A DNA stretch of 64,000 nt from Pedosphaera sp. (lineage in GTDB: Bacteria; Verrucomicrobiota; Verrucomicrobiia; Limisphaerales; Pedosphaeraceae). The stretch lies in NCBI GenBank assembly GCA_028293325.1, contig JAQGPA010000040.1:1-64000 (forward strand). Direction: 5' to 3'. Shown in pieces: positions 35,140 through 44,497 of the stretch. Under the pieces are notes generated by a model. That model ran no database searches and had not been told where the DNA came from. It worked only from the letters and a program-made list of their open reading frames with translations. Position 1 is the stretch's first letter. Each line of letters opens with the position of its first letter. The position numbers were made by a program, and so were the translations under genes.

Positions 35140-36506
35140 TTTTTAGTCTCCCAATCCATGGGTTTCACCAATTGTCCTAATGGCTTTGCCGTAACTTTGC
35201 CATCTTTAAATATCGTACGACCGCGCACCAGGGTTTGAATCACCTTCCCGTTGAGTCGGCGACCGACATACGGGCTTTGCGGATGGCGATAAAACAAATC
35301 GGCCAACTCGACAGTGAAAGCCTCCTTTAAATCAACCAATACCAGGTCCGCATCAGCGCCCACGGCAATCTGTCCCTTGGCCGGGGGCAGTTGGAAACGC
35401 TCGACCACATTCCGCGAAACCAGGCGGGTGAGGAGAGGCAGGGCGATTTCGCGCTGCACATGGCCCGCGGTAATTAACAGCGGTAGCAGATGTTGCACAC
35501 CGGAGATGCCGCCCCAGACCTTGAAAAAATTCTCGTCCAGCTTCATGTCCGGCGGCGCGGGAGAATGGTCTGAGCCGACGGTCGTCACCTGGCCCGCTTG
35601 GAGCGCCTGCCACAGCGCTTCCTGGGCTGGTTGTGGACGGAGCGGCGGCGCGCACTTGGCCACCGCGCCCAACGCCAGCACATCCTCCTCCGTCAGCACC
35701 AGATAATGCGGGCAGGTTTCGCAACTGACATCCACGCCCTGTTGCTGCGCCGCGGCAATCAGCGCGATGCCCGCGCCGCAGCTCACATGCACAATATGCA
35801 GCGCACAGCCAGTCTCGCCGGCCAGCGCCAGCGCGCGTTGGATGGCGTCCAATTCGGCCTTGATCGGTCGCGAATCGAGATAATCGCGGATGGAAGTTTT
35901 GCCAGCCTGCAGGCATTGCTCCGCCCGTTCGCGGGTCATAACATCGCTTTCAGCATGGACGGCCACGATTTTTTTCAATTGCGCCGCGCGCTGCATCCCG
36001 GCGCGCAACACCTGATCATCCACGCTGGAAAAATCTTCGATGCCGCTGTTGGACATGAACGCCTTGAAGCCAATGACACCACGCGCGGCCAACTCCTCGA
36101 GCCGGTCGAGATTGCCGGGAACCAGGCCGCCCCAGAACGCGAAATCGACCAGCGAACCGGCCGCGGCGGCGGCCAGTTTCTCGTCAAAGCTGGCGGCATC
36201 GACGGTGGGCGGATGGGCGTTGAGTGGCATGTCGAAGAACAATGTGCCACCGCCGGCCGCCAGCGCCGCGCTGCCGGTGACGAAGCCTTCCCAATGCGCA
36301 CGACCCGGTTCGTTGAAATGCACATGGGCATCGATGACTCCGGGAAATAGATGGCGTCCAGTGGCATCAATGGTTTCCTTGGTGGATGCCGACAAGGCCG
36401 GTTGCAGGGCGACGATTTTTCCGTCCGCCACTCCGATATCGAGCGGCTTCGCTTCCGTGGCTGTAATGACTATTCCTCCGCGCAGGAGGAGATCAAGTTC
36501 AGGCAT
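35136..36506 (-). CDS. allB: Allantoinase AllB
   Basis: Allantoinase opens the hydantoin ring of allantoin to allantoate. The 456-residue amidohydrolase has metal ligands in DAHVHFNEPGR (~residues 59-69), a bridging lysine in VIGFKAFMSNSG, and later ETCPHYL and GSDHSPA. These features are those of allantoinase rather than dihydropyrimidinase. It overlaps allC by 8 bp and allE by 4 bp, indicating tight coupling. Two further amidase-type enzymes of the pathway flank it. Confidence 0.94.
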   Translation of the reverse strand: MPELDLLLRGGIVITATEAKPLDIGVADGKIVALQPALSASTKETIDATGRHLFPGVIDAHVHFNEPGRAHWEGFVTGSAALAAGGGTLFFDMPLNAHPPTVDAASFDEKLAAAAAGSLVDFAFWGGLVPGNLDRLEELAARGVIGFKAFMSNSGIEDFSSVDDQVLRAGMQRAAQLKKIVAVHAESDVMTRERAEQCLQAGKTSIRDYLDSRPIKAELDAIQRALALAGETGCALHIVHVSCGAGIALIAAAQQQGVDVSCETCPHYLVLTEEDVLALGAVAKCAPPLRPQPAQEALWQALQAGQVTTVGSDHSPAPPDMKLDENFFKVWGGISGVQHLLPLLITAGHVQREIALPLLTRLVSRNVVERFQLPPAKGQIAVGADADLVLVDLKEAFTVELADLFYRHPQSPYVGRRLNGKVIQTLVRGRTIFKDGKVTAKPLGQLVKPMDWETKK

Positions 36507-37761
36507 GCTTTTTACCGGACAACGGGTTCAGTTGATTGCCCAATAATAGCAGATAGTCGCCCATTACCGCAATGGCAACCCTGACATCATCGGTCATCAC
36601 CGCTTCGGCGGGATTATGGCTGATGCCGCCTTCGCAACGGACAAAGAGCATCGCCATCGGCGTGATTTCACCGAGCATGGCGGCATCATGGCCCGCACCG
36701 CTGGCTAATTCCGTGACTTCCACCAAATGCCGTTTGGCCGCCTTGGAGAGCAATGCTGTCAGCTCGTGCGAGCAGGGAACCGATTGCGCTTCATGCACAA
36801 TTTCCCAGTCCAAAGCAATGCCGCGCTTTTCCGCAGTCCGATGCGCCACTTCGTTCAGCCGGGCGCAAGCGGAGGTGCGCGTGGCATCGACATGATGGCG
36901 GATATCCACCGTCAGGATGACCTCGCCGGGAATGACATTGCTGGCGCCGGGCAGGGCTTCGATCTGGCCAACGGTAGCGATAAGGCCGGGGAAATCGTTC
37001 GTGCTGACTTCTACGGCGGTGATGAAATGCGCGGCGGCCACCAAGGCATCGCGACGTAACCCCATGGGCGTGGTGCCCGCGTGGCCGGCCTGACCGGTGA
37101 AACGCGCCCGGACGCGCATCTGGCCGGAAATCGCCGTTACCACTCCCACGGGCTGATATTTCTTTTCCAGCACCGGGCCCTGTTCGATGTGAATCTCGGT
37201 ATAGCCGAGCAATTGTTGCGGATCGCGGCGTCCTTCCTTGAGTTTGTCGGGATTGCCACCAAAAGTGCGGATGGCGTCGGCCATGGAAATGCCGCGTGAA
37301 TCAAACCGTTTCAAATCCTGTTCATTAAAACGACCGGTCAAAACCTTGCTGCCCAAGTAAGTGGTCTGGTAGCGAACGCCTTCTTCATCCGCAAAGCCAA
37401 TGACTTCGATGGCAAAGGGCAGCAGCGTCTGGCTTTGGTGTAATTGCTGCACACAGGCGATGGCAGCGATGACTCCGAGCGGGCCGTCGTATTTGCCGGC
37501 GTCGCGCACGGTGTCGAGATGGGAGCCGAGCAGGAAAGTTTTTCCGCTTTCCTCGCGTCCGGGATAACGGCCAATCACGTTGCCGATGGCATCTTCCGAG
37601 ACCGTCATGCCCGCCTCGCGCATCCAGGTGGCGACCAGATCATTCGCCTGGCGCATCGCGGGTGAACCGAAGGTGCGCGTCAAGCGGTCCGGCTCTTCGC
37701 TGATTCGGGCCAGCGCTTCGATGCGTTCCATCACTGTTTGGGCCAAATCAATTGTACTCAT
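36499..37761 (-). CDS. allC: Allantoate amidohydrolase AllC
   Basis: The enzyme hydrolyses allantoate to ureidoglycine, CO2 and ammonia. The 420-residue M20-type metallopeptidase-fold protein shows GSHLDTVRDAGKYDGPLG (metal-binding His and Asp) and EVIGFADEEGVRY (metal-bridging Glu). EIHIEQGPVLE and GAGHDAAMLGEI carry further ligands. GQAGHAGTTPM is the dimerisation-domain substrate loop. It is followed directly by allB and allE, which fixes allantoate as the likely substrate. The upstream gene uraH ends 131 bp before its start. Confidence 0.92.
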   Translation of the reverse strand: MSTIDLAQTVMERIEALARISEEPDRLTRTFGSPAMRQANDLVATWMREAGMTVSEDAIGNVIGRYPGREESGKTFLLGSHLDTVRDAGKYDGPLGVIAAIACVQQLHQSQTLLPFAIEVIGFADEEGVRYQTTYLGSKVLTGRFNEQDLKRFDSRGISMADAIRTFGGNPDKLKEGRRDPQQLLGYTEIHIEQGPVLEKKYQPVGVVTAISGQMRVRARFTGQAGHAGTTPMGLRRDALVAAAHFITAVEVSTNDFPGLIATVGQIEALPGASNVIPGEVILTVDIRHHVDATRTSACARLNEVAHRTAEKRGIALDWEIVHEAQSVPCSHELTALLSKAAKRHLVEVTELASGAGHDAAMLGEITPMAMLFVRCEGGISHNPAEAVMTDDVRVAIAVMGDYLLLLGNQLNPLSGKKHA

Positions 37762-37892
37762 GACAAAAATCCGATTTATCGTTGGCAGATTATCAGCAGA
37801 TGCCGGGCCAATTCAGGCTCGCGCCAGCCCTTTTTGTTGTTGTCCTACAAGCGCATGCGCAGCCACCGTGGGCCGGCAAACTGGCTGGCGGC

Positions 37893-38261
37893 TCAACTGC
37901 CACGATAGGTGCTGTAGGCCCAGGGCGAGCAGAGCAAAGGAACATGATACGAAGCGGCCGCATCGGCAATCCCGAATCGCACCGGCACGCGATCCAGAAA
38001 TGGAAGGCCGGCGGCAGGACTGCCTTTGGTCGCAAAATAGTCACCCACGTAAAACACCAGTTCATACTGTCCGATTTTCATCTCCCCCGCGCTCAGGAGT
38101 GGCTGGTCAGCGCGGCCATCCGCGTTGGTGCGGACCGTTTTCAGGAGTGTCGGCGACGGGCCGGCCAGGGACCACAATTCAATTTGCATTCCCGGCGCGG
38201 GCGAGCCGTGCGCAGTGTCCAAAACGTGGGTGCTTAATTTGGCAGGCATAAATTTAATCAT
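37893..38261 (-). CDS. uraH: 5-Hydroxyisourate hydrolase (transthyretin-like)
   Basis: The 122-residue protein hydrolyses the product of uricase to OHCU. Signature parts are [17 protein letters not shown] with the catalytic His near the N-terminus, an internal Arg, and the C-terminal YSTYRGS that distinguishes HIUase from transthyretin. The ATG at 38261 overlaps the uraD stop; a second ATG at 38249 (MPAKLSTH) would give a more usual N-terminus. It acts as a tetramer in the cytoplasm, judging by the lack of a signal peptide. Confidence 0.95.
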   Translation of the reverse strand: MIKFMPAKLSTHVLDTAHGSPAPGMQIELWSLAGPSPTLLKTVRTNADGRADQPLLSAGEMKIGQYELVFYVGDYFATKGSPAAGLPFLDRVPVRFGIADAAASYHVPLLCSPWAYSTYRGS

Positions 38262-38773
38262 TAACAGGCATCACTGATGATATCCTGGAGTCGCAGCCAG
38301 GCGATTTTTCCAATTTCATCCAATGCGGCCCGGATTTCCTGTTCGCGCGAATTTTTCAGTCGCGTCTCGAAGCCCTGTAAAATGGCTTCCTTCTTATTAA
38401 GCCGCGCGCAAATCACAAATGGAAAGCCGAATTTGGCTTGATACGCTGCATTGTTCTTTTGAAACAGGGCAATCTCCTGCGGGCTAAGCTGCCCCAAACC
38501 GGCGCTGGCCTGCTCGTGATTTGATTCGGGCGTCAAACTGCCCGCGAGCGCGGCCCGGCCGACGAGATCCGGATGCGCCTGGATCAACTTGACCTGCTTT
38601 TCCGGTCCCGCATTCTGTACCACTCGAAATAACGCCAGATACAACCGTTCCGAATCGTCAAACGGCCGCTGCTCCCAAGCCGACTCCGCAATCCAGGGTG
38701 AGTGTTCAAATACCGGGCCAATGACGCGGGTGAATTCCGCGCGGGAGAGAGTGTTTAGTTCGGCGATGGTCAT
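38261..38773 (-). CDS. uraD: OHCU decarboxylase
   Basis: The enzyme decarboxylates 2-oxo-4-hydroxy-4-carboxy-5-ureidoimidazoline to (S)-allantoin. The 170-residue all-helical protein contains the catalytic [12 protein letters not shown], a GLGQLSPQE stretch and [19 protein letters not shown]. All are hallmarks of the family. The ATG at 38773 is preferred to a TTG at 38788. It follows the amidohydrolase gene by 21 bp and overlaps uraH by one base. Confidence 0.95.
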   Translation of the reverse strand: MTIAELNTLSRAEFTRVIGPVFEHSPWIAESAWEQRPFDDSERLYLALFRVVQNAGPEKQVKLIQAHPDLVGRAALAGSLTPESNHEQASAGLGQLSPQEIALFQKNNAAYQAKFGFPFVICARLNKKEAILQGFETRLKNSREQEIRAALDEIGKIAWLRLQDIISDAC

Positions 38774-38794
38774 GGTAAGTAGCGGCAAATGAGT

Positions 38795-40039
38795 TCAGGT
38801 TGGGCTTCGCACCCAGTGCAACGTTTTCTCCGCGAGTTTATCGAATGCGGTCACACACAATTCCAGGTGCTCTTCCTTGGTGTCCTCAATCTTGTTGTGG
38901 CTGATGCCGTGGAGGCTTTGGACGAACATCATGACGGTGGGCACGCCCGCGCGCGCCACTTCGGCGGCGTCGTGCAGCGGGCCGGAGGGCAGGCGATGAC
39001 GCTGGCCGCAGGTTTCGCCAATGGCTTCGTCGCACAGGTCAATCAAACGGGGATTGAAAAGCACCGGTTCAATCTGCCAGAGCCGTTCCCAGGTGACTTT
39101 GACATTGCCTTCGCGAGCGAACTTTTCGCTGGCCGCTTTTGCCTCGGACAACATTTGCGCGAGCGCGGCGGCATCGAGGTGACGCTGGTCGAGGGTAATG
39201 CGGCATTCTTCAACCACGCTGGTGACGATGCCGGGCTTGGTGGTGCAGGAACCAATGGTGCAGACGCCGCCGTGCCGCTCCGCGATGCGATAACTTTCGG
39301 GACTCATTTTGGCGGCGGCGAGAAAGGCATCTTTGCGGCGGTTCATCGGTGTGCTGCCGGAATGCGCAGCCTGGCCGTGAAACGTAATGGCGTGGCGCTC
39401 AACGCCAAAGGTGCCCAAGACTACGCCGAGGGGTAAATTGAGGTCCAGCAGCACGGGGCCCTGTTCAATATGCAATTCCAGGTAGGCGGCGGCGTGCTTG
39501 AGTTCCGCGCCGCATTCCTTGACCCGCTCAAAATCTACGCCGATTTCCTTCAATGCGTCCGGGAGGCGAATGCCGTCCTTGTCCTTGAGGCCGCGGGCTT
39601 CGTCCAGATCAAGATTTCCGGAACAGGCGGACGACCCGAACAAACTTTTACCAAAGCGCGCCCCTTCCTCATCGGCCCAATCCACGAGGCGGACCGTCAC
39701 GGGCGGTTTGCCATTATATTGCGCGTGGATGCGCCGGAGAACTTCCAGGCCGGCGACCACATTGAGGCAACCATCCAGCCAGCCGCCGTTCGGCACGGAA
39801 TCCATGTGGCCGCCCATGAGCAGCGCGCGGTCGGATTCGCCGCGGAGAGTCGTCCAGAGATTGCCGGCGGCGTCGGTATGAATTTCGACCGGCAAGGCTT
39901 CCAGTTTCTGCCGGAGCCAAGCGCGAGTGGCGACCCACGTTTTGGTGAAGGCGACCCGTTGCGCGCCATTTTCGTCGCCGGTAAGGCTGCGCAGTTCCTT
40001 GAGTTCGGCGACGGTGCGTTTGGGATTCAAAGCGCTCAT
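38795..40039 (-). CDS. Hydantoinase/carbamoylase-family amidohydrolase (ureidoglycolate or beta-ureidopropionate)
   Basis: The 414-residue protein is a second member of the AllC fold, with GGHMDSVPNGGWLDGCLN, RLVDWADEEGARFG, ELHIEQGPVLLDL, GQAAHSGSTPM and SGPLHDAAEVA. It is the first gene of the ureide operon. That position favours ureidoglycolate amidohydrolase, the step after AllE. It also lies beside the divergent pyrimidine operon, which lacks an N-carbamoyl-beta-alanine amidohydrolase. Either role, or both, is possible, and the sequence alone does not decide. The ATG at 40039 is preferred over a TTG at 40048. Confidence 0.82.
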   Translation of the reverse strand: MSALNPKRTVAELKELRSLTGDENGAQRVAFTKTWVATRAWLRQKLEALPVEIHTDAAGNLWTTLRGESDRALLMGGHMDSVPNGGWLDGCLNVVAGLEVLRRIHAQYNGKPPVTVRLVDWADEEGARFGKSLFGSSACSGNLDLDEARGLKDKDGIRLPDALKEIGVDFERVKECGAELKHAAAYLELHIEQGPVLLDLNLPLGVVLGTFGVERHAITFHGQAAHSGSTPMNRRKDAFLAAAKMSPESYRIAERHGGVCTIGSCTTKPGIVTSVVEECRITLDQRHLDAAALAQMLSEAKAASEKFAREGNVKVTWERLWQIEPVLFNPRLIDLCDEAIGETCGQRHRLPSGPLHDAAEVARAGVPTVMMFVQSLHGISHNKIEDTKEEHLELCVTAFDKLAEKTLHWVRSPT

Positions 40040-40376
40040 GCGGGTCAATCATGGCTCGCAAAGAAGAATTTTCAACCAAAACAAAATCACGCCTGCCGCC
40101 GTATGGGCCGGCGACTGGCTTCCCGGGTGCCCTATCCCCGGTCCATTTGGCCTTATTTTGCTGCTTCCATTTCTTTTTGCGCCTGTTAGAATAGTGAGAA
40201 GAATAAATAAGAATAAACTGCGCACAGGGCGCGGAAAAAGATCATGCCCATCAGTCCACGATTTGGAGCGGCAACGGTGAAGGCCAATTTGGCCAACCAC
40301 CCAACGCGCCGAACGTTGCAAAAATCCCCCCCTGTTTCTGCAAGATTCATGGAAAGCTAAAAACCAAAAGACGCTT
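40040..40376. promoter_or_regulatory. Divergent control region of the ureide and pyrimidine operons
   Basis: This 337-base gap must hold the promoters of both operons. It contains the perfect odd palindrome GGCCAATTTGGCC at 40282-40294, about 85 bases before preA. An A+T-rich stretch lies near 40186-40216. I see no consensus sigma-70 pair. No regulator gene is present in the two operons. Confidence 0.45.
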
Positions 40377-41504
40377 ATGCCCACACTCGCAACCACAGTT
40401 GACGGTCTTAACCTTCCCAATCCTTTCATCATCGGCTCCGGTCCGCCGGGAACGAACCTGAATGTCATCGGCAAAGCCTTCAAAGAAGGCTGGGGCGCGG
40501 TTATCGCGAAGACCGTCAGCCTGGATGCCTCCAAAGTCATCAATGTTTCGCCGCGTTATGCCAAATTAATGGCCAACGACGGCCAGGAAGTCATTGGCTG
40601 GGAAAACATCGAGTTGATCAGCGACCGTCCGTTCAAGATTTGGGAGGAGGAATTCAAGAAGTGCAAGGACATGTATCCCAAGGGGGTGCTCATCGCCTCG
40701 ATCATGGAGGAGTATCGCAAGGACGCCTGGGTGGAGATTGTGCAGCGTTGCGAAGCGGCGGGCGTGGATGCGTTTGAGTTGAATTTTTCCTGCCCGCACG
40801 GCCTGCCCGAACGCAAGATGGGCGCGGCCATGGGCCAGGACCCGGATATTCTGGAGGAAGTCTGCGGCTGGGTGAAAGGCGCCGCGACGAAACCGTTCTG
40901 GGCAAAGATGACGCCGAACATCACGCATATTGAAGACCCGAGTCGCGCGTCGTTACGCGGCGGGGCGACCGGCTTGAGCGCCATCAACACCATCCGGAGC
41001 GTTTGCAGCGTCAATCTGGACTCGCTGCGCCCGGAACCGAACGTGGAAGGCTACACCACGCCGGGCGGTTATTCGTCCAAGGCGGTGCGGCCGATCGCGC
41101 TGCGCATGGTCATGGAAATTGCCACGATGATCCGCAATGAATTTCCGGGGCGCTCGCTCTCCGGCCTCGGCGGCATCGAGAACGGCAACGACGCCGCGCA
41201 ATTCATTTTGCTTGGCTCGGACACCGTGCAGGTTTGCACCGGGGTGATGAAGTTTGGCTATGAATGCGTGAAGCCGATGTGCGATGAGTTGCTCTCATTC
41301 ATGGCGAAGCACAAATTCGAAACGCTCGCCGATTTCAAAGGCAAGAGCCTGGATTATTTCACCACACACGCCGATCTCGTGAAGCGCCAGGCGGAACGCA
41401 AGGCGGCGCAGAAGGCGGCGGCGGCCAGCAAGACGGTCAAGAGCGACGGCGAATGGACCGGCGACGAATTCGTCAAGCAATCGGATGCCTTGTCACGGGG
41501 ATAA
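40377..41504 (+). CDS. preA: Dihydropyrimidine dehydrogenase, PreA-like, lacking Fe-S domain
   Basis: The protein should reduce uracil and thymine to the dihydro forms on an FMN-binding TIM barrel. In its 375 residues I see FELNFSCPHGLPERKMG (~133-149), AKMTPNITHIEDPSR, GLSAINTIRSV and ILLGSDTVQVCTGVMKFGY. It ends in an Ala/Lys-rich tail without the ferredoxin-like CxxCxxCxxxCP motifs of E. coli PreA. No PreT partner is present. At the place of the catalytic loop cysteine of mammalian DPD (LACGQ) it has AAMGQ, with Met152. From memory it resembles plant PYD1 more than PreA. First gene of the plus-strand operon. Confidence 0.88.
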   Translation: MPTLATTVDGLNLPNPFIIGSGPPGTNLNVIGKAFKEGWGAVIAKTVSLDASKVINVSPRYAKLMANDGQEVIGWENIELISDRPFKIWEEEFKKCKDMYPKGVLIASIMEEYRKDAWVEIVQRCEAAGVDAFELNFSCPHGLPERKMGAAMGQDPDILEEVCGWVKGAATKPFWAKMTPNITHIEDPSRASLRGGATGLSAINTIRSVCSVNLDSLRPEPNVEGYTTPGGYSSKAVRPIALRMVMEIATMIRNEFPGRSLSGLGGIENGNDAAQFILLGSDTVQVCTGVMKFGYECVKPMCDELLSFMAKHKFETLADFKGKSLDYFTTHADLVKRQAERKAAQKAAAASKTVKSDGEWTGDEFVKQSDALSRG

Positions 41505-41575
41505 GGAACAAACCAGCCCCCCACGGGACCTAAATTAACGTAGAAGTTTATTAATTCGTTTTAACTCAATATTTC

Positions 41576-43075
41576 ATGTCACAGTCGCAAGCTCTCAGCC
41601 CCTGCCCCAACTATATTGGCGGCGAATGGCAAACCGTTACCGGCGTTGCCACGTCCCCCGTGCATAATCCCTCCACCGGCGCGGTCATCGCTGAAACGCC
41701 GATGGGCACCGTCCAACATGTGGACGACGCCGTGAATGCCGCGCATCAGGCATTTCCCGCCTGGTGGGAGACGCCGCCGACCGAGCGCGCGCGGATCTTT
41801 TTTCGTTTCAAGATGCTGTTGGAGGATAATTTTGAAGCGCTGGCGCAGAGTGTTACGCGCGAGCATGGCAAGACGCTGGTGGAATCGCGCGGGGACGTGC
41901 GGCGCGGGATTGAAATGGTGGAGTTTTCCTGCGGCATTCCGTCGCTATTAATGGGCGAGGTGCTGGAGAACGTGGCGCGCGGAATTGATTGCGATGCCAT
42001 TCGGCAACCGCTCGGCGTTTGCGCAGGCATCACGCCGTTTAATTTTCCCGCCATGGTGCCGCTCTGGATGTATCCGGTGGCGCTCGTTTGCGGCAACACC
42101 TTCGTGCTGAAGCCGAGCGAGAAAGTTCCGCTCACGGCAATTCGCATCGCGCAATTGCTGGAACAGGCCGGGCTGCCGAAAGGCGTTTTCAATATTGTCC
42201 ATGGCGGCCGCGAATGTGTGGATGCATTGCTAAGGCACCCCAAGGTGCGCGCCATTTCATTCGTCGGCTCTACACCGGTGGCTAAGCAGATTTTTGAGAT
42301 TGGCACCAAACACGGCAAGCGCGTGCAATCCAACGGCGGCGCGAAGAATTACATTCTGCTGATGCCCGACGCGGATGTGGAGAATTCAGTCAAAGGGGTG
42401 ACGGAAGCCGCCTTTGGTTGCGCCGGGGAACGTTGCATGGCTGGTTCTACCGCCATTGTGGTGGGCGATGCCGCCAAGACGGTTCTGCCCGCGCTGGTCG
42501 ATGTGACGCGCAAGATTCAGGTCGGCCCGACGGATCGCGCGGCCCAGCCGCACATGGGGCCGGTCATCACCAAACAACATCGCGACCGGGTGTGCGAATT
42601 AATCGATGCCGGTGTGAAGGAAGGGGCCAAGGTATTGGCGGACGGCCGCGGCGTCAAAATCGCCTCGGAACCTAACGGGTTCTATGTCGGCGCAACGTTG
42701 CTGGATGAAGTGCAAAGCAGCATGACCGTAATGCGCGAGGAGATTTTTGGACCGGTATTGAACGTGATGCGCATGGACGATCTCGATGCCGCCATTGAAA
42801 CCGCCAATCGCTCGGCATTCGGCAACGGCGCCTCGATTTTTACGCGTTCTGGCAAGGCGGCGCGGGAATTCAAGCATCGTATCAAGGCCGGCATGGTCGG
42901 CATCAACATTGGCGTGCCCGCCTCGATGCCATGGTTTCCGTTTAACGGTTGGGACGATTCATTTTTCGGCGATCTGCACATGCAGGGCAAGGAAGGGGTG
43001 CAATTTTTTACCCAGTTGAAAGTCACCACCAGCCGCTGGTTCAGTTACGGCGAAGGCGATATTTGGCATCGTTAA
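41576..43075 (+). CDS. mmsA: Methylmalonate/malonate-semialdehyde dehydrogenase (CoA-acylating)
   Basis: The 499-residue aldehyde dehydrogenase converts malonate or methylmalonate semialdehyde to acetyl-CoA or propionyl-CoA. It begins with the NYIGGEW signature and contains GVCAGITPFNFPAMVPLWM. FGCAGERCMAGS carries the catalytic Cys287. The family's distinctive GVPASMPWFPFNGWDDSFFG-like end is present. These features separate MmsA from ordinary aldehyde dehydrogenases. In this operon it would remove the malonate semialdehyde formed from beta-alanine. Confidence 0.95.
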   Translation: MSQSQALSPCPNYIGGEWQTVTGVATSPVHNPSTGAVIAETPMGTVQHVDDAVNAAHQAFPAWWETPPTERARIFFRFKMLLEDNFEALAQSVTREHGKTLVESRGDVRRGIEMVEFSCGIPSLLMGEVLENVARGIDCDAIRQPLGVCAGITPFNFPAMVPLWMYPVALVCGNTFVLKPSEKVPLTAIRIAQLLEQAGLPKGVFNIVHGGRECVDALLRHPKVRAISFVGSTPVAKQIFEIGTKHGKRVQSNGGAKNYILLMPDADVENSVKGVTEAAFGCAGERCMAGSTAIVVGDAAKTVLPALVDVTRKIQVGPTDRAAQPHMGPVITKQHRDRVCELIDAGVKEGAKVLADGRGVKIASEPNGFYVGATLLDEVQSSMTVMREEIFGPVLNVMRMDDLDAAIETANRSAFGNGASIFTRSGKAAREFKHRIKAGMVGINIGVPASMPWFPFNGWDDSFFGDLHMQGKEGVQFFTQLKVTTSRWFSYGEGDIWHR

Positions 43076-43102
43076 ACGACCCGCGCAAATTTCAGGCATT
43101 AT

Positions 43103-44485
43103 ATGGGATTGCTCATCAAGAACGGTGAAATTGTAACGGCCAGCGAACGTTATGTGGCCGATATTTGGTGCGAGAATGAAACCGTCACGCGCATCGACCG
43201 CAACATCCCGACGCCGCCCGGCGCAGAGGTGATTGATGCCACGGGCAAATATGTGTTTCCCGGTTTCATCGATCCGCACGTTCATATTTACCTGCCGTTC
43301 ATGGGGACATTTTCGAAGGATACCTATGAGACGGGCAGCCAGGCCGCGCTGGCCGGCGGCACCACGACGTTGATTGAGATGTGCTGTCCGGCGCGCAGCG
43401 ATGAGGCGCTGGCGAGTTTTGATTTGTGGATGGCGCAGGCGGTGGGCAAATCGGCGTGTGATTTCACCTTCCACATGGGCGTGACGAAGTTTGATGCCAA
43501 GGCCGAGGCGCAATTGCGCGAGATCGTGGCGCGGGGAATCAGTTCGTTTAAAATTTTCCTGGCGTACAAGGGCGCATTTGGCATCGATGACACGGAACTT
43601 TATCACACGCTCAAGCTCGCCAAAGAGCTGGGCGTGATTGTCACCGCTCATTGCGAAAACGAAACGCTGGTGGCGGAACGCCAGAAGGAACTGCTGGCGG
43701 CGGGCAAGACTGATCCCGGCCAACACCATGAAAGCCGGCCGCCGTCCGTTGAAGCTGAGGGCGTGCATCACCTGATGACGTTTGCCGAGTTGACCGGCGC
43801 GGCCACTTACATCGTGCATTTGAGTTGCAAGGAGGCGCTGGATGAAGCCATCGCCGCCCGCCAACGGGGCGTGCGGGTGAATGTGGAGACGCTGATTCAA
43901 TATCTGGTGCTCGATAAAAGTTACGCGGAGCGCCCGAATTTCGAGGGGGCAAAATATGTAATGTCGCCGCCGTTGCGCGATGCGCGGAATCAGGCGGTGC
44001 TCTGGAATGGGCTGCGCTCTGGCCTGGTAAATACGGTGGCCACGGATCATGCGCCGTTCGATTTCATAACCCAGAAGCCGATGGGCAAGGATGACTTCAC
44101 CAAAATCCCCAACGGCATTCCGTCCTTGGAAGAACGCATTAACCTGCTTTACACCCACGGTGTGAAGGCGGGAAAGATTGACCTGCATACGTTCGTGAAC
44201 GTCGCGAGCACGCAGGTCGCGAAGACCTTCGATCTTTTCCCGCGCAAAGGCACCATCCAGCCGGGCAGCGACGCCGACCTCGTGGTTTTCGATCCCAACT
44301 ATCGCGGCGCCATTTCAGCGCAGACGCAGATGATGAATGTGGATTACAGCGCGTTTGAAGGTTGGAAGATTGAAGGTCGCCCCAGCGTTGTCACCGTGCG
44401 CGGACAGGTTGCAATCAAAAATGGAAAGTTTGTTGGCACTGTCGGTCGCGGCCAATTCCTCCAGCGCAAGCCGAGTCATTTTTAG
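43103..44485 (+). CDS. hydA: Dihydropyrimidinase (D-hydantoinase type)
   Basis: The enzyme opens dihydrouracil or dihydrothymine to N-carbamoyl-beta-amino acids. The 460-residue amidohydrolase has FPGFIDPHVHIYLPFMGTFS with two metal-binding His. SSFKIFLAYKGAFG carries the carboxylated lysine, and ATDHAPFDF holds the late metal ligand. AGGTTTLIEMCCPA is also present. It sits 27 bp after mmsA and 12 bp before the transporter. Together with preA it forms the reductive pyrimidine route. Confidence 0.94.
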   Translation: MGLLIKNGEIVTASERYVADIWCENETVTRIDRNIPTPPGAEVIDATGKYVFPGFIDPHVHIYLPFMGTFSKDTYETGSQAALAGGTTTLIEMCCPARSDEALASFDLWMAQAVGKSACDFTFHMGVTKFDAKAEAQLREIVARGISSFKIFLAYKGAFGIDDTELYHTLKLAKELGVIVTAHCENETLVAERQKELLAAGKTDPGQHHESRPPSVEAEGVHHLMTFAELTGAATYIVHLSCKEALDEAIAARQRGVRVNVETLIQYLVLDKSYAERPNFEGAKYVMSPPLRDARNQAVLWNGLRSGLVNTVATDHAPFDFITQKPMGKDDFTKIPNGIPSLEERINLLYTHGVKAGKIDLHTFVNVASTQVAKTFDLFPRKGTIQPGSDADLVVFDPNYRGAISAQTQMMNVDYSAFEGWKIEGRPSVVTVRGQVAIKNGKFVGTVGRGQFLQRKPSHF

Positions 44486-44497
44486 TCATTAGCCCAT

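Noticed and set aside
42959-44188. 409-codon antisense frame opposite the dihydropyrimidinase
   Set aside because: No recognisable domain. It overlaps the ends of two well-supported genes on the plus strand.
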